Shown: positions 31,046-41,705 of the stretch, piece by piece
Layout: every line of letters starts with the position of its first letter
Numbering within the stretch: the first letter of the stretch is position 1
Assembly (NCBI RefSeq): GCF_001653235.2
Contig: NW_019154047.1
Span: 1 to 64,000 of the forward strand
Length of the DNA: 64,000 bases
Reading direction: 5' to 3'
From: Pochonia chlamydosporia 170
Lineage: Eukaryota > Ascomycota > Sordariomycetes > Hypocreales > Clavicipitaceae
Made by a program: the position numbers and the translations under genes
Notes under the pieces: model-generated
The model's input: only the letters and a program-made list of their open reading frames with translations
Databases searched by the model: none
Told to the model about the DNA's origin: nothing

Positions 31046-34000
31046 GGCAATGACTATGCGGGCCGAACCACTTTGCTACGGGGGCCGTCGTACGGGGGCC
31101 ATGTGGCTGGTATTCCTAATTTGGCAGTCGACGCATTCCATTCCAGCAGGTGGCAAGCAGTACCGCATTGCTGCCGGAATATTCCAATGTAATTAGACCA
31201 AAATACCACAAACCCTTTCATTTTATCAAACAATATATCGTGCATGTTACAATGAGCTCTCAGGAAACCATAGCTTCATTCACCTGTGCTGGGCGAAACG
31301 ACAGCACAGCTGCCCAGTCGTCCCCTGAGGGCCAAAGGTGGGAGCCCACACCATTCGACCCCGAACTTCACTACGGCGCTGGAGACGATAATGCCTTGTA
31401 TAATATTTTTGCGACATGGCCAGATAACTTCTTCAGCAGCCTTCCCAAGCCTCATGGCAACCGCGGTGTCGATGAGCCTTATTTAGAATTGAGACAATCC
31501 CAAATATTCTTGGACGACTGCTTCCGCGGCAAGGGTACTCGGCGCTGCTGCACAACAACGATTCCCTGTCCAGATAAGCTGGACAGAGATCGTATGCGCC
31601 AGCAAGTCCAATTGGAGGAAGCCAATACTTACATAACACCCAAAGCCCTCTTTCGGTCTGCTCTAGACCTCGCACGCGAGCAAGCAAAGCTTGGCTCCTC
31701 ATTGGCAAACGCTTTGGCTAGGCATCGTCGGACATCTGATCTGCGGAGGGCTACTTGTGAGAACCCAAGTGCATCACTCTCATTGCTACAAAGGCGAGAC
31801 CGACAGGAACATCAAGAACGTGACGACAACTCAGACACAGGCTCTAGTACTCAAAGTCAGTCTAACACCATTCTCAACCCGCCGATTCCTGGTCCCCTCA
31901 CTTCATCAATAGAGGCTCTCCAGTCCCAAGTCAACAACTTTGCAAAGGAAAACGGATTTGGAGTGGTCAGACGGAACGGCTCGGGTAGTAGTGTACGGAA
32001 AACCCGGTACGTATTTGAGTGTGATCGGTATGGCCAGCCGCGCCCATCCAGAGGGGCAGGGCTTCGCCAGAAACGCTCTCGGAAATGCGGTTGCAAGTGG
32101 AAGGTTGTGGGGGAAGCGTTAGAAGAGAACAATTATATGTGGACTCTGCGGGAGTTTGCCGACCTTCAGCACAGTAAACACAATCATGGACGGAGTATAA
32201 GTCTCTCAGCTCATCCAATTCACCGGAGGCTAAGCGACTCTGTCAAGGCAACGGTTGAAGCTATTAGCCGGCGAGTCGGCATACGGGCCCGCGATATACG
32301 TGGTGTTGTTAAAGAAAAACACCCCGGCACCGTCTATACGCGTAAGGACATCTATAACGCTAGGGCGCTCTTGCGCCGCGAGAAGCTTGACGGGTTGAGC
32401 CCAACAGCCGCCTTGATTAAGCTCTTCGATGAGAGAAGCATCCCATATATTGTCAAATGGTCAGACGCAGAGCCTGACCGCCTTGTTGGCCTTATATGGA
32501 CCTTTCCATACTGTCTTCGCATGTGGAAACGATTTCCCGAAATCATGAGCTTTGATAACACGTACAATACGAATCGTTTCAAGCTGCCCCTCTTCCAGGT
32601 GACGGGGCAGACCTGTCTCAAGTCTATCTACAACGCCGCTTTCGGATTGATCGATAATGAGAGACGGGAAGGTTTCCAATTCCTCGCTGAGGGACTCAGA
32701 CAGCTAATTGTGGAGCATGAAATCCAGTCACCGGATGTGATCATCACGGACTATGATAAGCAGATGAAGGCTGCATTGGATAGCCAGTTCCCCGGCAGCC
32801 AACAGCAAATTTGCATCCACCATGTCAACTCAAACGTTCTTCTCAATGCCAAACGAAGGTGGAAGGACGCAGAGGAGGAGGGTGACGGCTGTGGACATAA
32901 CAGTTCCGACAGTGAACGGTCACAGGCGGCACTAACCTCGAGAGATATGGAAGCTGTCCGAGCTGTAGGGAAAGACGGCAGCCCGCCGTTGCGGACTGAC
33001 CACACCTCACCTGTGCCACACAACTATCGCGGAGTCCTTGAATTATGGAAGTTCGTGGTCTTCGCACAGACTAAAGATGATTACGAGAAGGCCTGGGCGC
33101 GTTTATGCGATGAGTTCAATGACCAGCAGATAATTCTGATGTACCTTTACAATACTTACTTGCCTGTAAGTGCGCAATGGGCACATTGCTTTATCAAGAA
33201 GTACCGCAATTTCGGGGTTCGGGTGACTTCTGGCACGGAGGCGAGCAACAACAATGTCAAGAGTTATCTGCTCAACGGCATGAGCAATTTATACGGACTT
33301 GTCGAAGCGATCGAGGGCATGTTGGCTGATCAGCAGCAGGATTTCCTTGATAACTGCTCGCAAGACGAAGTGCTGACCGCACGGGCGTACTCCGGGCCGG
33401 GCTCAGAATATCTAGGGGAGCTTCGCATGGTGATGTCCCAGCCGGGGCTTAGTCTTCTCGCCAGAGAACACCGCCATGCGGTCAAGTCAATACCAAGCAG
33501 GTCCTGCCCTTGGCCAGAACCGATCGGAAAATGCAACGAGGACTGTACCGTCTCCTGGCAGCTGGGGATACCTTGTAGTCATACAATTTATAATAAGTTG
33601 GAAGCAGGAACATTCTTAACGAAATGGGACGTTCATCCTCGGTGGCATTTGAGGGAGCCGACTTCACGCAACCCCTACCGCAGAATACTCGATCCCAAGG
33701 TTGCAACAAGCCTTCGAGGGCGGCCGAAGAATGCCACGCAACCTGTCCCGGAGAGTATGGTAATTAATCGGCCAGCCAGTCAAAGCCGTGACGGCCTGGC
33801 AGCAGCAGGCAAGACTATTAAAGAGAGCAAGGTTACACGAAAGAAGGCTGCCCTCGGACCAGGCAAACAGACTGGCGTACGACAGGCTGGCCGCAGGAGG
33901 CAGCTCAGCGTACGGAGGACCCGATCCGAATGGGAGATCATCAGCGAAGATGAGGCTCCGGAACCTGCCCCGAAACGTCAACGTCGAGGCTCTCGTAGGG

Positions 34001-34353
34001 TGCCAGCCGCTTCAATGTCATCCGCCGCAACAAATTTGGGCCATGAGACAGAGTGTGAGGATTGTATCAACGTACGTTTGTGACTCGATCCGTAGTAGGC
34101 ATCCCGGTAAATGCTTGTACAATTCTGGACTGTATTGGCTAGGAATGAGTCTCGTGGGGTAGCTAGTTGGCGAAGCGGCCCGTCAGGGCAGTGTATTAAA
34201 TCGAAGCTTGTTTTCAATGCGGTACAAATAAGGCTCAATTATTGTGCGCCAAGTAATCACGTCAGTGAACTCGTGGCTTGACAGCGACTTAGCCACACGG
34301 CCCCCGTACGACGGCCCCCGTAGCAAAGTGGTTCGGCCCGCATAGTCATTGCC
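31046..34353 (+). mobile_element. Hop-like Mutator (MULE) transposon, apparently complete
   Basis: A 3308-bp element with 63-bp terminal inverted repeats that differ at one position (31046-31108 and 34291-34353; start GGCAATGACTATGCGGGCC) and an 8-bp target duplication CAGACATA (31038-31045, 34354-34361). It holds one uninterrupted transposase. The size, layout and transposase style resemble Hop, a MULE described from Fusarium oxysporum; identity to that family is my inference. Confidence 0.93.
31252..34083 (+). CDS. MULE transposase with SWIM zinc finger
   Basis: An intact 943-residue frame from ATG 31252; the frame is open further upstream but without a convincing start. The N-terminal third is low-complexity, followed by a FAR1/WRKY-GCM1-like DNA-binding region ('GFGVVRRNGSG' ... 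'CGCKWKVVGEAL' ... 'KHNHGRS'). The MULE domain has catalytic aspartates in 'IMSFDNTYNTN' and 'VIITDYDKQMK', then 'ICIHHVNSNVL'. The SWIM-type zinc finger is 'CTVSWQLGIPCSHTI'. The C-terminus is basic with an AT-hook-like 'RGRPKNA'. No stop or frameshift was seen, and the matching terminal repeats suggest the element could be active or was very recently. Confidence 0.92.
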   Translation: MSSQETIASFTCAGRNDSTAAQSSPEGQRWEPTPFDPELHYGAGDDNALYNIFATWPDNFFSSLPKPHGNRGVDEPYLELRQSQIFLDDCFRGKGTRRCCTTTIPCPDKLDRDRMRQQVQLEEANTYITPKALFRSALDLAREQAKLGSSLANALARHRRTSDLRRATCENPSASLSLLQRRDRQEHQERDDNSDTGSSTQSQSNTILNPPIPGPLTSSIEALQSQVNNFAKENGFGVVRRNGSGSSVRKTRYVFECDRYGQPRPSRGAGLRQKRSRKCGCKWKVVGEALEENNYMWTLREFADLQHSKHNHGRSISLSAHPIHRRLSDSVKATVEAISRRVGIRARDIRGVVKEKHPGTVYTRKDIYNARALLRREKLDGLSPTAALIKLFDERSIPYIVKWSDAEPDRLVGLIWTFPYCLRMWKRFPEIMSFDNTYNTNRFKLPLFQVTGQTCLKSIYNAAFGLIDNERREGFQFLAEGLRQLIVEHEIQSPDVIITDYDKQMKAALDSQFPGSQQQICIHHVNSNVLLNAKRRWKDAEEEGDGCGHNSSDSERSQAALTSRDMEAVRAVGKDGSPPLRTDHTSPVPHNYRGVLELWKFVVFAQTKDDYEKAWARLCDEFNDQQIILMYLYNTYLPVSAQWAHCFIKKYRNFGVRVTSGTEASNNNVKSYLLNGMSNLYGLVEAIEGMLADQQQDFLDNCSQDEVLTARAYSGPGSEYLGELRMVMSQPGLSLLAREHRHAVKSIPSRSCPWPEPIGKCNEDCTVSWQLGIPCSHTIYNKLEAGTFLTKWDVHPRWHLREPTSRNPYRRILDPKVATSLRGRPKNATQPVPESMVINRPASQSRDGLAAAGKTIKESKVTRKKAALGPGKQTGVRQAGRRRQLSVRRTRSEWEIISEDEAPEPAPKRQRRGSRRVPAASMSSAATNLGHETECEDCINVRL

Positions 34354-34361
34354 CAGACATA

Positions 34362-35460
34362 TACTGCAGAAAGTTGAAAAGGAAAATTTCAGTTCAGTGG
34401 TCCGGTGTTGCGGTTATATTAGCTCAAAGCTTTTGTCTTCTTTATATCCAAAACCGTTGGCAGGTTCGTATTTCTCACTGTAGCCAGGTTAGTTCCTACG
34501 CCTCTATGCAGTCTTATCATTGAGTGATCAGGATCCCAAATCATAGCGGTGAGGCTGAATACCTCGGCGTAGCTCTCTGACGACCCCCCTTTGACATAGA
34601 TGGTACCAACCAAGAACGTCGCTCAGAAGAACAAGTAATAGCGGACTCCGGTGTCATTACAGGCGTACCACTGCTATATAGTGTCTGATATCAACATACA
34701 GGTACTCAAGAAAACGAAAAAGAGTGCCCCAAATCGCATCCAACTTGGTTTCTCCATCCTGCCTACAAACGCTGCTCCGGGCGGGGGAGTCGTGTTGGTC
34801 CGGGTGCCAAACTTTTCGTGCCATGCTCAAGCACTGTACTAAAACAAGGAAATAAGGACGAAGTGTTTCTAAATCCCTTGAAAATTTGATGGCCTCTTTT
34901 CTAACTTCTTGGGAGGATGGTGGGTTCTTGACGCTTGAGGGACGAATTGCTTCAATGGGTTTCATTTGTGCAATCCCAGTGTATGGTAGAATTTCTTGCG
35001 TAGGCTTTTGTCACTGACGAAGCCAAACACTAGTACCATCCAGGGCCAGACTTCCCAGACTTACCAGGAATGCAGACCAACAATCCGCCGAAAGTGGCCG
35101 GGTTCGCTAGGCAACACTTCATCTCCTACAACCCTATTCTTGGCCATCCAATAATAGATCCTGGTCTGGAGCAAGCTTATTGGATGCCTTATTGACCTGT
35201 GTTGCTCTCGACCGGGGCAGTTCTTTCCTTGCTAGGTGAGGGGGCTATGGAAGCGGTCTGCTTGGGTGCCTTAAACCCGTTCCCGCGGATTTGAGAGGAA
35301 ACTGGGAAAAGTTTTAGTTAAAAGGATACCCCTTCCCCGATCAGCCAGGATGCGTCACATTCCTATTCCTCGCTCTCCCCTGAAACTATACTATCCTGCC
35401 AGGAGTTGGTAATCACTTGGTCCAAGCGATTCGGGTAATGGTATTAACCCTCCAGGCACT
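34362..35460. other. Gene-free spacer
   Basis: No supported gene. The last few hundred bases presumably include the promoter of the gene starting at 35461. Confidence 0.5.
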
Positions 35461-36812
35461 ATGGACGTGATAATTGGCAACGCCGATAGTCACTCATTGG
35501 CGCAAGAGATCTGTGTCACCGAGGTCAAAAGAGAAACCCCGGGGTTTGGCTATACTCCCAATGTCGATATTCGCCAACCAGAATCGGCAGACCGGCTGGA
35601 CCTGGAATCAAATGGGAGCACGATCTCAGCACCCAGCAGCACAAACGCACGAACCTCGGACCAGACGGCCGAGCTAGAAAAGATGAAAGGAGATCTTCTT
35701 CGGCGGGAGGCTTATGTTTTAACCCTAAGATCCCAACTCGAGGAGTTGCGAATGGAACACGAGGCAATGCAGGACTGCGCTGGCAGAAACAAAAGCCAGT
35801 CCGAGCTGGAGCGGGAATTTCGTATCCTTCAAGAAAGGATTGACGAGAAAAATAAACTTTTGGGAGTTCCAGCGCAGCCTCAGGCGCCGAGAACAGGCCC
35901 GCCTCCCCGGTATCACCGTCGGGTTTATGGTGCGCTCTTTTGGGGGATTTACGAATCATGTGCATTTATAGGCGATGAGCAACTCGATCTGGCTGTCCCT
36001 ACGCGGCCGGATGTTATCCCCAAATTGGCTGAAATTTGGGCAGAAAGGGTCTCCGGCCGGAAGCTGGAACAGTTTATCGCGTATACAAAGGCGGAAGCCA
36101 TACCTACGGAAATGGCGTTTGCGTGCCTGGTCGGAGCAGCAATTTTCCAGCTCGTATTCCAACCAGTCTTTGCAAATGTATTCGCGCTCGACCAACCGCT
36201 TTTGTATCAGTTACGACGATATATTTTCACAAAATGTATGCACTTGCCAAATTCATCAAAGCCAAATGACTAGCATGGCACGCAGGCGGGCCTCAATTGC
36301 TCCATGAACATGACCATGGTGCCCTGAAATTGCTTATTAATACAAAAGATGCAAACTTCACAACAAAAATCCTTCCGGAAACGGCCAACTCGATAGCTGA
36401 ATTTATTGTGAGGGTTTTGCAAATCTTCCTCTCCCTAGAGGAGAGTGGTGTCGTCTCTAGCAACCTATCATCGGAACGCTTCGAGAATCTCTTGCTTGAT
36501 CTGGGAACGCCACTGCATCAAGCATTAAAGATGAAGGTTGAGATGGACCTTTCTAAGGCTCGAATAAACTTTGTATATTTTAAGCCCGGCTCCGCTTTCA
36601 ATTCTGACAAAATGGAACGAGATACCACACAACAACTGGCCCCTCTCATTGGCCACCAACATGAACAGCAGACGGTAAAGATATGCCTGCTTCCAGCGTT
36701 GTTTGCTTTGCCGCCAGGAGACTATAATGCAGCCATGGGAGGAACTACGACACAGTATAGTGCTAACTGCAACATGTACTTTAAAGAGGCTAGGGTGGAG
36801 GATCCCAAATAG
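35461..36812 (+). CDS. Uncharacterised coiled-coil protein, two exons
   Basis: Exon 1 35461-36235 and exon 2 36286-36812 are joined by a 50-nt GT-AG intron (donor GTATGC, acceptor GCAG) that keeps the frame; total about 433 residues. After a disordered acidic/Ser-rich N-terminus, residues ~68-142 form a strong coiled coil with leucine/charged heptads ('ELEKMKGDLLRREAYV', 'LEREFRILQERIDEKNKLL'). The middle contains 'RYHRRVYGALFWGIYE' and a hydrophobic stretch 'MAFACLVGAAIFQLVFQPV' that is probably a buried helix and not a clear membrane anchor. Exon 2 is mixed alpha/beta without a motif I recognise. The coiled coil followed by a conserved-looking globular part recalls fungal regulators, but no basic DNA-binding region is seen. 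It is one of the few host-like genes between the transposons. Confidence 0.72.
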
Positions 36813-39644
36813 TCTATTCTCGTAGCAAAGGCAATTGTCTTAGTGTGAGTTTCTGAATTACACTTCGACAGATGATTCAACACGCTATAACGCCATGCGG
36901 GACCTCCGTTTAGTAAGTATTCTAAATCAAGATTATCTACATAGATAGTTAGTTCGAACTTACTAGAGCCTGCAGCTAGCCTTTCTTTGTGCTCTCGGCT
37001 GACGAAGCCCTCCCCGTGGCGCTGTACGTGCAAGTTTGTTGCCTTCCACCACCCAACACCACCCAACCAAATATGCTAGAGAACTTCGCTCTTGTCGAAC
37101 TTGTTATGGATTCCAAGAACTTTAAGGCGTGAGGCATGTATTGCCCCCACAAGTCATGGTTCTTCCCATTGACCGTTGGGAATTACGGGTCTGGTGTGCA
37201 GAGCCACTAAGGTCTCCGTTCATGCATACACTATGCGTGCTACCAAACCCGCAACACCAAATGCACTAAACTGTCCACGTACAATATATTGTCGCTTAGC
37301 TGCTGTTCTCGGAATCCACATCCAGAAATTGTGCCAATGGCCTGCGTCAAGCCCTCTTTATCCTGGATTGAGGTAGAATTGAATTAGGTGAAGCCTTCAA
37401 CTCAAATCTAACCGATAAATGAGAGTTGCCGCGGTACGCGGTTCAAATCTTTACTGCTGCACAAAAGATACAGCTCTTTCTAAACTTATGTTGTTATTGA
37501 TTTGTCCTTCTGCTTCTATCCGGGCCAGAGGAAGTTATATCAGAAATCCCAGCAAAAGGAGCACTATTATTAGCCTTCTAATTATTTCAAAGTGGCTGGC
37601 CAGCCTCTTTAGCCTCTGATATCCATAAATTCATAGCATCTTGATTACTCCAAGTCTGCTTTGCTCAGTCAACAGAGACAGCCAGTCTAGATATTTGTGG
37701 CTTCCGAGAAAATGGAACCTCCAGGCATCGCCCAGTCGGTTCGATCCAGTGACCCAATCTGCTTCCTGCATGGGGTGTTAACGCCTCCGATCGTCACCAC
37801 ATGGAAGCATCACTTTCTGTCATAAAGATATATATATTCCTAAACACGAATTCACGACGTGGTTGGGTATGTGCCGCCATCCAAGGTTGAACACTGCTTC
37901 GTAGTGTTTTACGAACGCTTTTCTCATTGATTCAACGGCAATGGAAACGTGCAGCAGGCTAGTAACGTAACTACGGTACCGGTACTGTAAAGTAGTAAAT
38001 TAAACTCATACTTGCAGCTGTGACATTTTTTTTGGGTGGTGTGCAGGACTCCTCTTGCCGCCATTGAATGGTGACCCTGCCTTGGGTTCGGAACGCTGCG
38101 GCCCATCTCAACGAGATAGGTGGTTCGAAATAGGCGCTGCGGCTGGCCGCTTGGTCGTAGCCACTTCCGCCTGCAACAGCCAGTGGCTGCGTAGCTTTTG
38201 GAGAATACTGTCCGTTTGTAAAACAGGAGAGGCAAGCCAGGGCTTGCGCAAAAGAGCCTTGAGGAACGAAACAAGAAGCCCTCCAATCACGCCCCGACAG
38301 CAACCAATTGCCTAGGGACCTGGGACTGTCTAATGGTCGAATGGGTTGTCGAGCGCAATCTATGCTTCTGAGAACCTGGGAATGAGAAGTTGTGTCATAT
38401 TCGAGAACATGAAGTTGATGTCATCAGCCCTTTTGTTGCAAGTACCGATGCCTATGCCTATGGTTGCTGAGTTTGTCAAATACAAGACAAAGGAAATTAA
38501 GGCATTGTGTCGCAAATACGGCGTGGTCTTTGAGAGGCAAAATGGAAACATATGTGTTAGTAATCCACCTGTGTAGTTATAAACATCTGCGGGATGGGAT
38601 TCCGCACCTCAGAACAAGTTAAAGGAATATCAGAACCGTTCGTCAATCATTTTTCAGCACGTTAAGGGCGAAGTATTGAGAAATGCGCCTAGGTTAAGGC
38701 ACATTCGTTCGAGGATTAGAGATGGCAGAATAAACGAGTATTATACCGTGTACCATGTTTCTTTCGGAATGGGGATAGGAAGGGCCGTAAACTTATTCTT
38801 CGATTACTGGAATTGGCAGCGCGGCACTTCGGGGTTAATATACTAGGACGGCGACGGGAATCTGGCCAGGGTTGTGATGATGATTGCTTGGCGGGGTTCA
38901 GAGACCGAAGGGGAGAGGCTAACACGGCATGCAATCTCGACCCACCATGGGGGGTCCAGGTATCTCGTATGATTGAGATGAGATCGCGACCCGAGTTCCG
39001 GCGGATGGACCATGGCATTTCGGGTTGGGTCAATTTGGTCATTCATGTGTGTGTGGGATACTGGGTTCAGCCTAGGGCATCCTGGCAGCCTCTTAGGGGC
39101 CGGATGAAGTGAGGGGTTATGAAACATGATGCAACCATTGAAAAAGAATATCGTCCAATGGAGATGCAAATTTGCATTTGGGGGAATGTGAAATCGGGAT
39201 ACGGCTCAGAAATTCGTCAGAGAATCCAAGGGCAGGCTCTTGTACTTGCGTGGAGATCATGTTGTGCAGGGATTCTGGAAAGGAGGGATGCATCAAGAAG
39301 TGTGGGTGATGCCGGGCCGTGGGTTACCATGTGAGCGAGCATCAAAGGGTAGGTTGGAAGATTCACAAGTTCTGCACGCCCAAGGATGGGTAATGTGGGC
39401 GAGGAGTCTTTGTGTACTTCGGAGACAATGATGGTTACCATTGGTAGACACACAACGGATATCTCAGTCAATTTGTTGCTATAGGGAAGTGACTATTGGT
39501 TGGTAAAATAACCACATTCTTCGATCGAGTGCCTATTCAACTTCCAGATATTTCTTTGGGGGATGACGGTTGCGATACGGTCGGGGCGAGTCTGAAAGGA
39601 GAGCTGTGATCGAATCGGATGTGGGCGCATCTGGACGACAGGTA
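36813..39644. other. Long stretch without a convincing gene
   Basis: Short frames only, no domain or intron pattern that holds together. Composition changes toward the gap (GGG/TGG-rich from ~38800), suggesting a different origin for the last ~800 bases. No tRNA could be folded by eye, although an isolated GGTTCAAATC occurs near 37440. Confidence 0.5.
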
Positions 39645-39744
39645 NNNNNNNNNNNNNNNNNNNNNNNNNNNNNNNNNNNNNNNNNNNNNNNNNNNNNNNN
39701 NNNNNNNNNNNNNNNNNNNNNNNNNNNNNNNNNNNNNNNNNNNN
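39645..39744. other. Assembly gap (100 N)
   Basis: Exactly 100 undetermined bases, the usual placeholder for a scaffold join of unknown length. The helicase fragment to its right begins within or before the gap. Confidence 1.
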
Positions 39745-40657
39745 GATCCGACGGGGTGTGCAGAACCGCACAGATTTAGACCTCCTTAACTCTAGGTGCT
39801 ACCGGGAGGATAGGCCGATTCCGTGGGAAACGGGCATTACCGTCGTGACACCGCTGAACAGGAATCGGTGGAACTTGAACATGGAGGCCACTCTGTCGTT
39901 CCAGAGACAACATCGTGAGACGATGCGAATTTTCATATCCGAACACAGGTGGAAAGACGGCCAGGCGAGCGAGGAAGAAGCCATCTTGATGCTCAACCAC
40001 GGAGACAACAGCGCGATACCGGTGCCGGCGATCTTCATGTTCGTGCCCGGGATGCCCATCGTCGTCAACCACAACACGCACCAGGGCCTGAAGCTGGTTA
40101 ATGGAGCCAGCTACACCGCCTTGGACGTCATCCTCGACAAGGCGTACCCGGGCCACCGGATCTCGGCCGATACGATGCTCCACTTCGGGCCGCCGGCGGG
40201 GATTCTGCTAGCGGCGAAGACAACCCAAGAGTTCCACTTTGTCGGGATGCCGCCGGGCACAATCCTTCTGACGCCGATGAGCGTCAGCATACGAGCCCAG
40301 AGAAATCGGCCATGGCAAGTGAGAGACGTGGCCCGAAAGGGCTTGCCGTGTGCAGCGGCCTTTGCGTGCACAGACTACAAGGTACAGGCAAAAACGCTAG
40401 AGCGAGTGGCACTAGAGCTGCGCGGGACGAGGACGACGAATGTGAACGGTCAGATGGTTGCGTCACAGTGCGATCCATACAGCCTATACGTGCAGCTATC
40501 GCGTTGCCCGTCATTAGATGGTATCATGCTTGTGTCAAAGGTGCGGGAGAGAGACCTGGTTGGCAACACGGTGCCCGAGGACATGACTGCCGCGGAGGAG
40601 AGGCTGGAAGCGCTGAGCAAGAAGACCATGCAGGAGGCTCACGACCTGATCGGATGA
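39745..40657 (+). pseudogene. Pif1-like helicase, C-terminal fragment
   Basis: The frame is open from the gap to TGA 40657 (about 300 residues). It covers the C-terminal half of a Pif1/RRM3-type helicase: 'IFMFVPGMPIVVNHNTHQGLKL' region (2B; here recognised from PGMPIVV and GLKLVNG), 'AAFACTDYKVQAKTLERV' (motif V: TDYKVQ) and 'YSLYVQLSRCPSLDGIML' (motif VI: QLSRC). Walker motifs would lie in or left of the gap and are not seen left of it. It differs clearly from the Helitron helicase at 9451-13750. Such orphan Pif1 fragments are common in fungal repeat-rich DNA and probably derive from another Helitron-like or helicase-bearing element. Confidence 0.78.
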
Positions 40658-40916
40658 GGAGGAGCGTAGAACAAAAACCTTAGCAGACTGCACCGTGAAG
40701 CGGCGAAAAGACGCGAGTGGCGCGAAAGCAACAGACCGCGCAATGAGGGTCGTGTGTAGGTGAAGGCGGAGAGCGGAGGGTCCGGTGACGGTCAGTGATC
40801 AAACGAGATAAACGCCCGTAAACGAGATAAAAACCCATAAAAAAACCCCCCCCCAGAAGGGAGGGAACCAGTGAGACGTGACAGTGACTGACCAACAGTG
40901 ACTGACCAAACAAATG

Positions 40917-41102
40917 ATGACAAGGGACGCTTAATCAACGACCAATGAGAAGGCAGGTTATGGTCCTGGGGCGGGGCATAAGACCTTTCGTCTCTTCGTT
41001 CCTCAAGGCATGACAAGGGACGCTTAATCAACGACCAATGAGAAGGCAGGTTATGGTCCTGGGGCGGGGCATAAGACCTTTCGTCTCTTCGTTCCTCAAG
41101 GC
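40917..41102. repeat. 93-bp perfect tandem duplication
   Basis: The unit starting ATGACAAGGGACGC (40917-41009) is repeated without change at 41010-41102. Each unit ends GACCTTTCGTCTCTTCGTTCCTCAAGGC, whose core also forms the triple repeat at 4998-5088. Confidence 0.93.
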
Positions 41103-41134
41103 ACACACCTGCGGAAAGCCGCTTCTTCTGCAGA

Positions 41135-41490
41135 ACAGGTAGCATTTTCCACCTGCTTGCGTAGTGAGTATTTTCTACGGTCGCGGGGTAGAAGCGGGGC
41201 TGTGGATTGCCTGTTGGTAGCACTTTCAACGTTTCTACGGTTCTGGGTCGCGATTTTTTTTGGGGGACCTTTCAAGATCTTGCGAGCATGAAGCAGCGTT
41301 TTCTACCCTATTTGTGTTGTGCAAGCAAAGTAGCTCGCAGATCGATTAGGTAGCGCTTTCTACCTCAATTGTGTCGTGCACGTTTAAGGATCGTGACGCC
41401 CACCTATCTGCACAGTGTGGTAGCTTGCATTTTCCACTCACTTTGCTTGTCTGTGATGTCTGGTAGCACTTTCCACCTCTGTGGTATTAT
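41135..41490. repeat. Degenerate GGTAGC-N-TTTCYACC repeats
   Basis: At least six related words, for example GGTAGCATTTTCCACC (41138), GGTAGCACTTTCAAC, GCGTTTTCTACC, GGTAGCGCTTTCTACC and GGTAGCACTTTCCACC (about 41461), spaced by 60-80 bases. They are near-palindromic (GGTAG...CTACC). Confidence 0.6.
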
Positions 41491-41504
41491 GGCTTGTTGA
41501 TTGA

Positions 41505-41660
41505 ATCCTTACCCCGCGCCGGGGTCTAATTTAGTCGAAGCTTGGGACCCCCGTGCTCAGCGGTCAACAACGCGCTAGTCCATTTTCAGGTTTCAGAATG
41601 CGGGGCGATTCGATTGCAAAAAGCAATGAACCGGAAGTATATTTATCCCTGGTCTGCCAC
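41505..41660 (+). repeat. Upstream repeat shared with 56295-56440
   Basis: GGGGTCTAATTTAGTCGAAG and GCGGTCAACAACGCGCTAGT (continuing CCATTTTCAGG) correspond to GGGGTCTAATTTGGTGGAAG and GCGGTCATATTCGCGCTAGT in the region before the large genes at the right end. It sits less than 200 bases before the nuclease-like gene. Confidence 0.65.
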
Positions 41661-41705
41661 GTGACGAGAGTCCCAGACGTGGTTCACATCAAATAACAAA
41701 CATTT

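Noticed and set aside
36036..36307. Alternative plus-strand frames overlapping the coiled-coil gene
   Set aside because: They overlap a model whose intron closes in phase and have no features of their own.
37425..37475. tRNA-like B box (GGTTCAAATC)
   Set aside because: No matching A box at the right distance and no cloverleaf could be folded.
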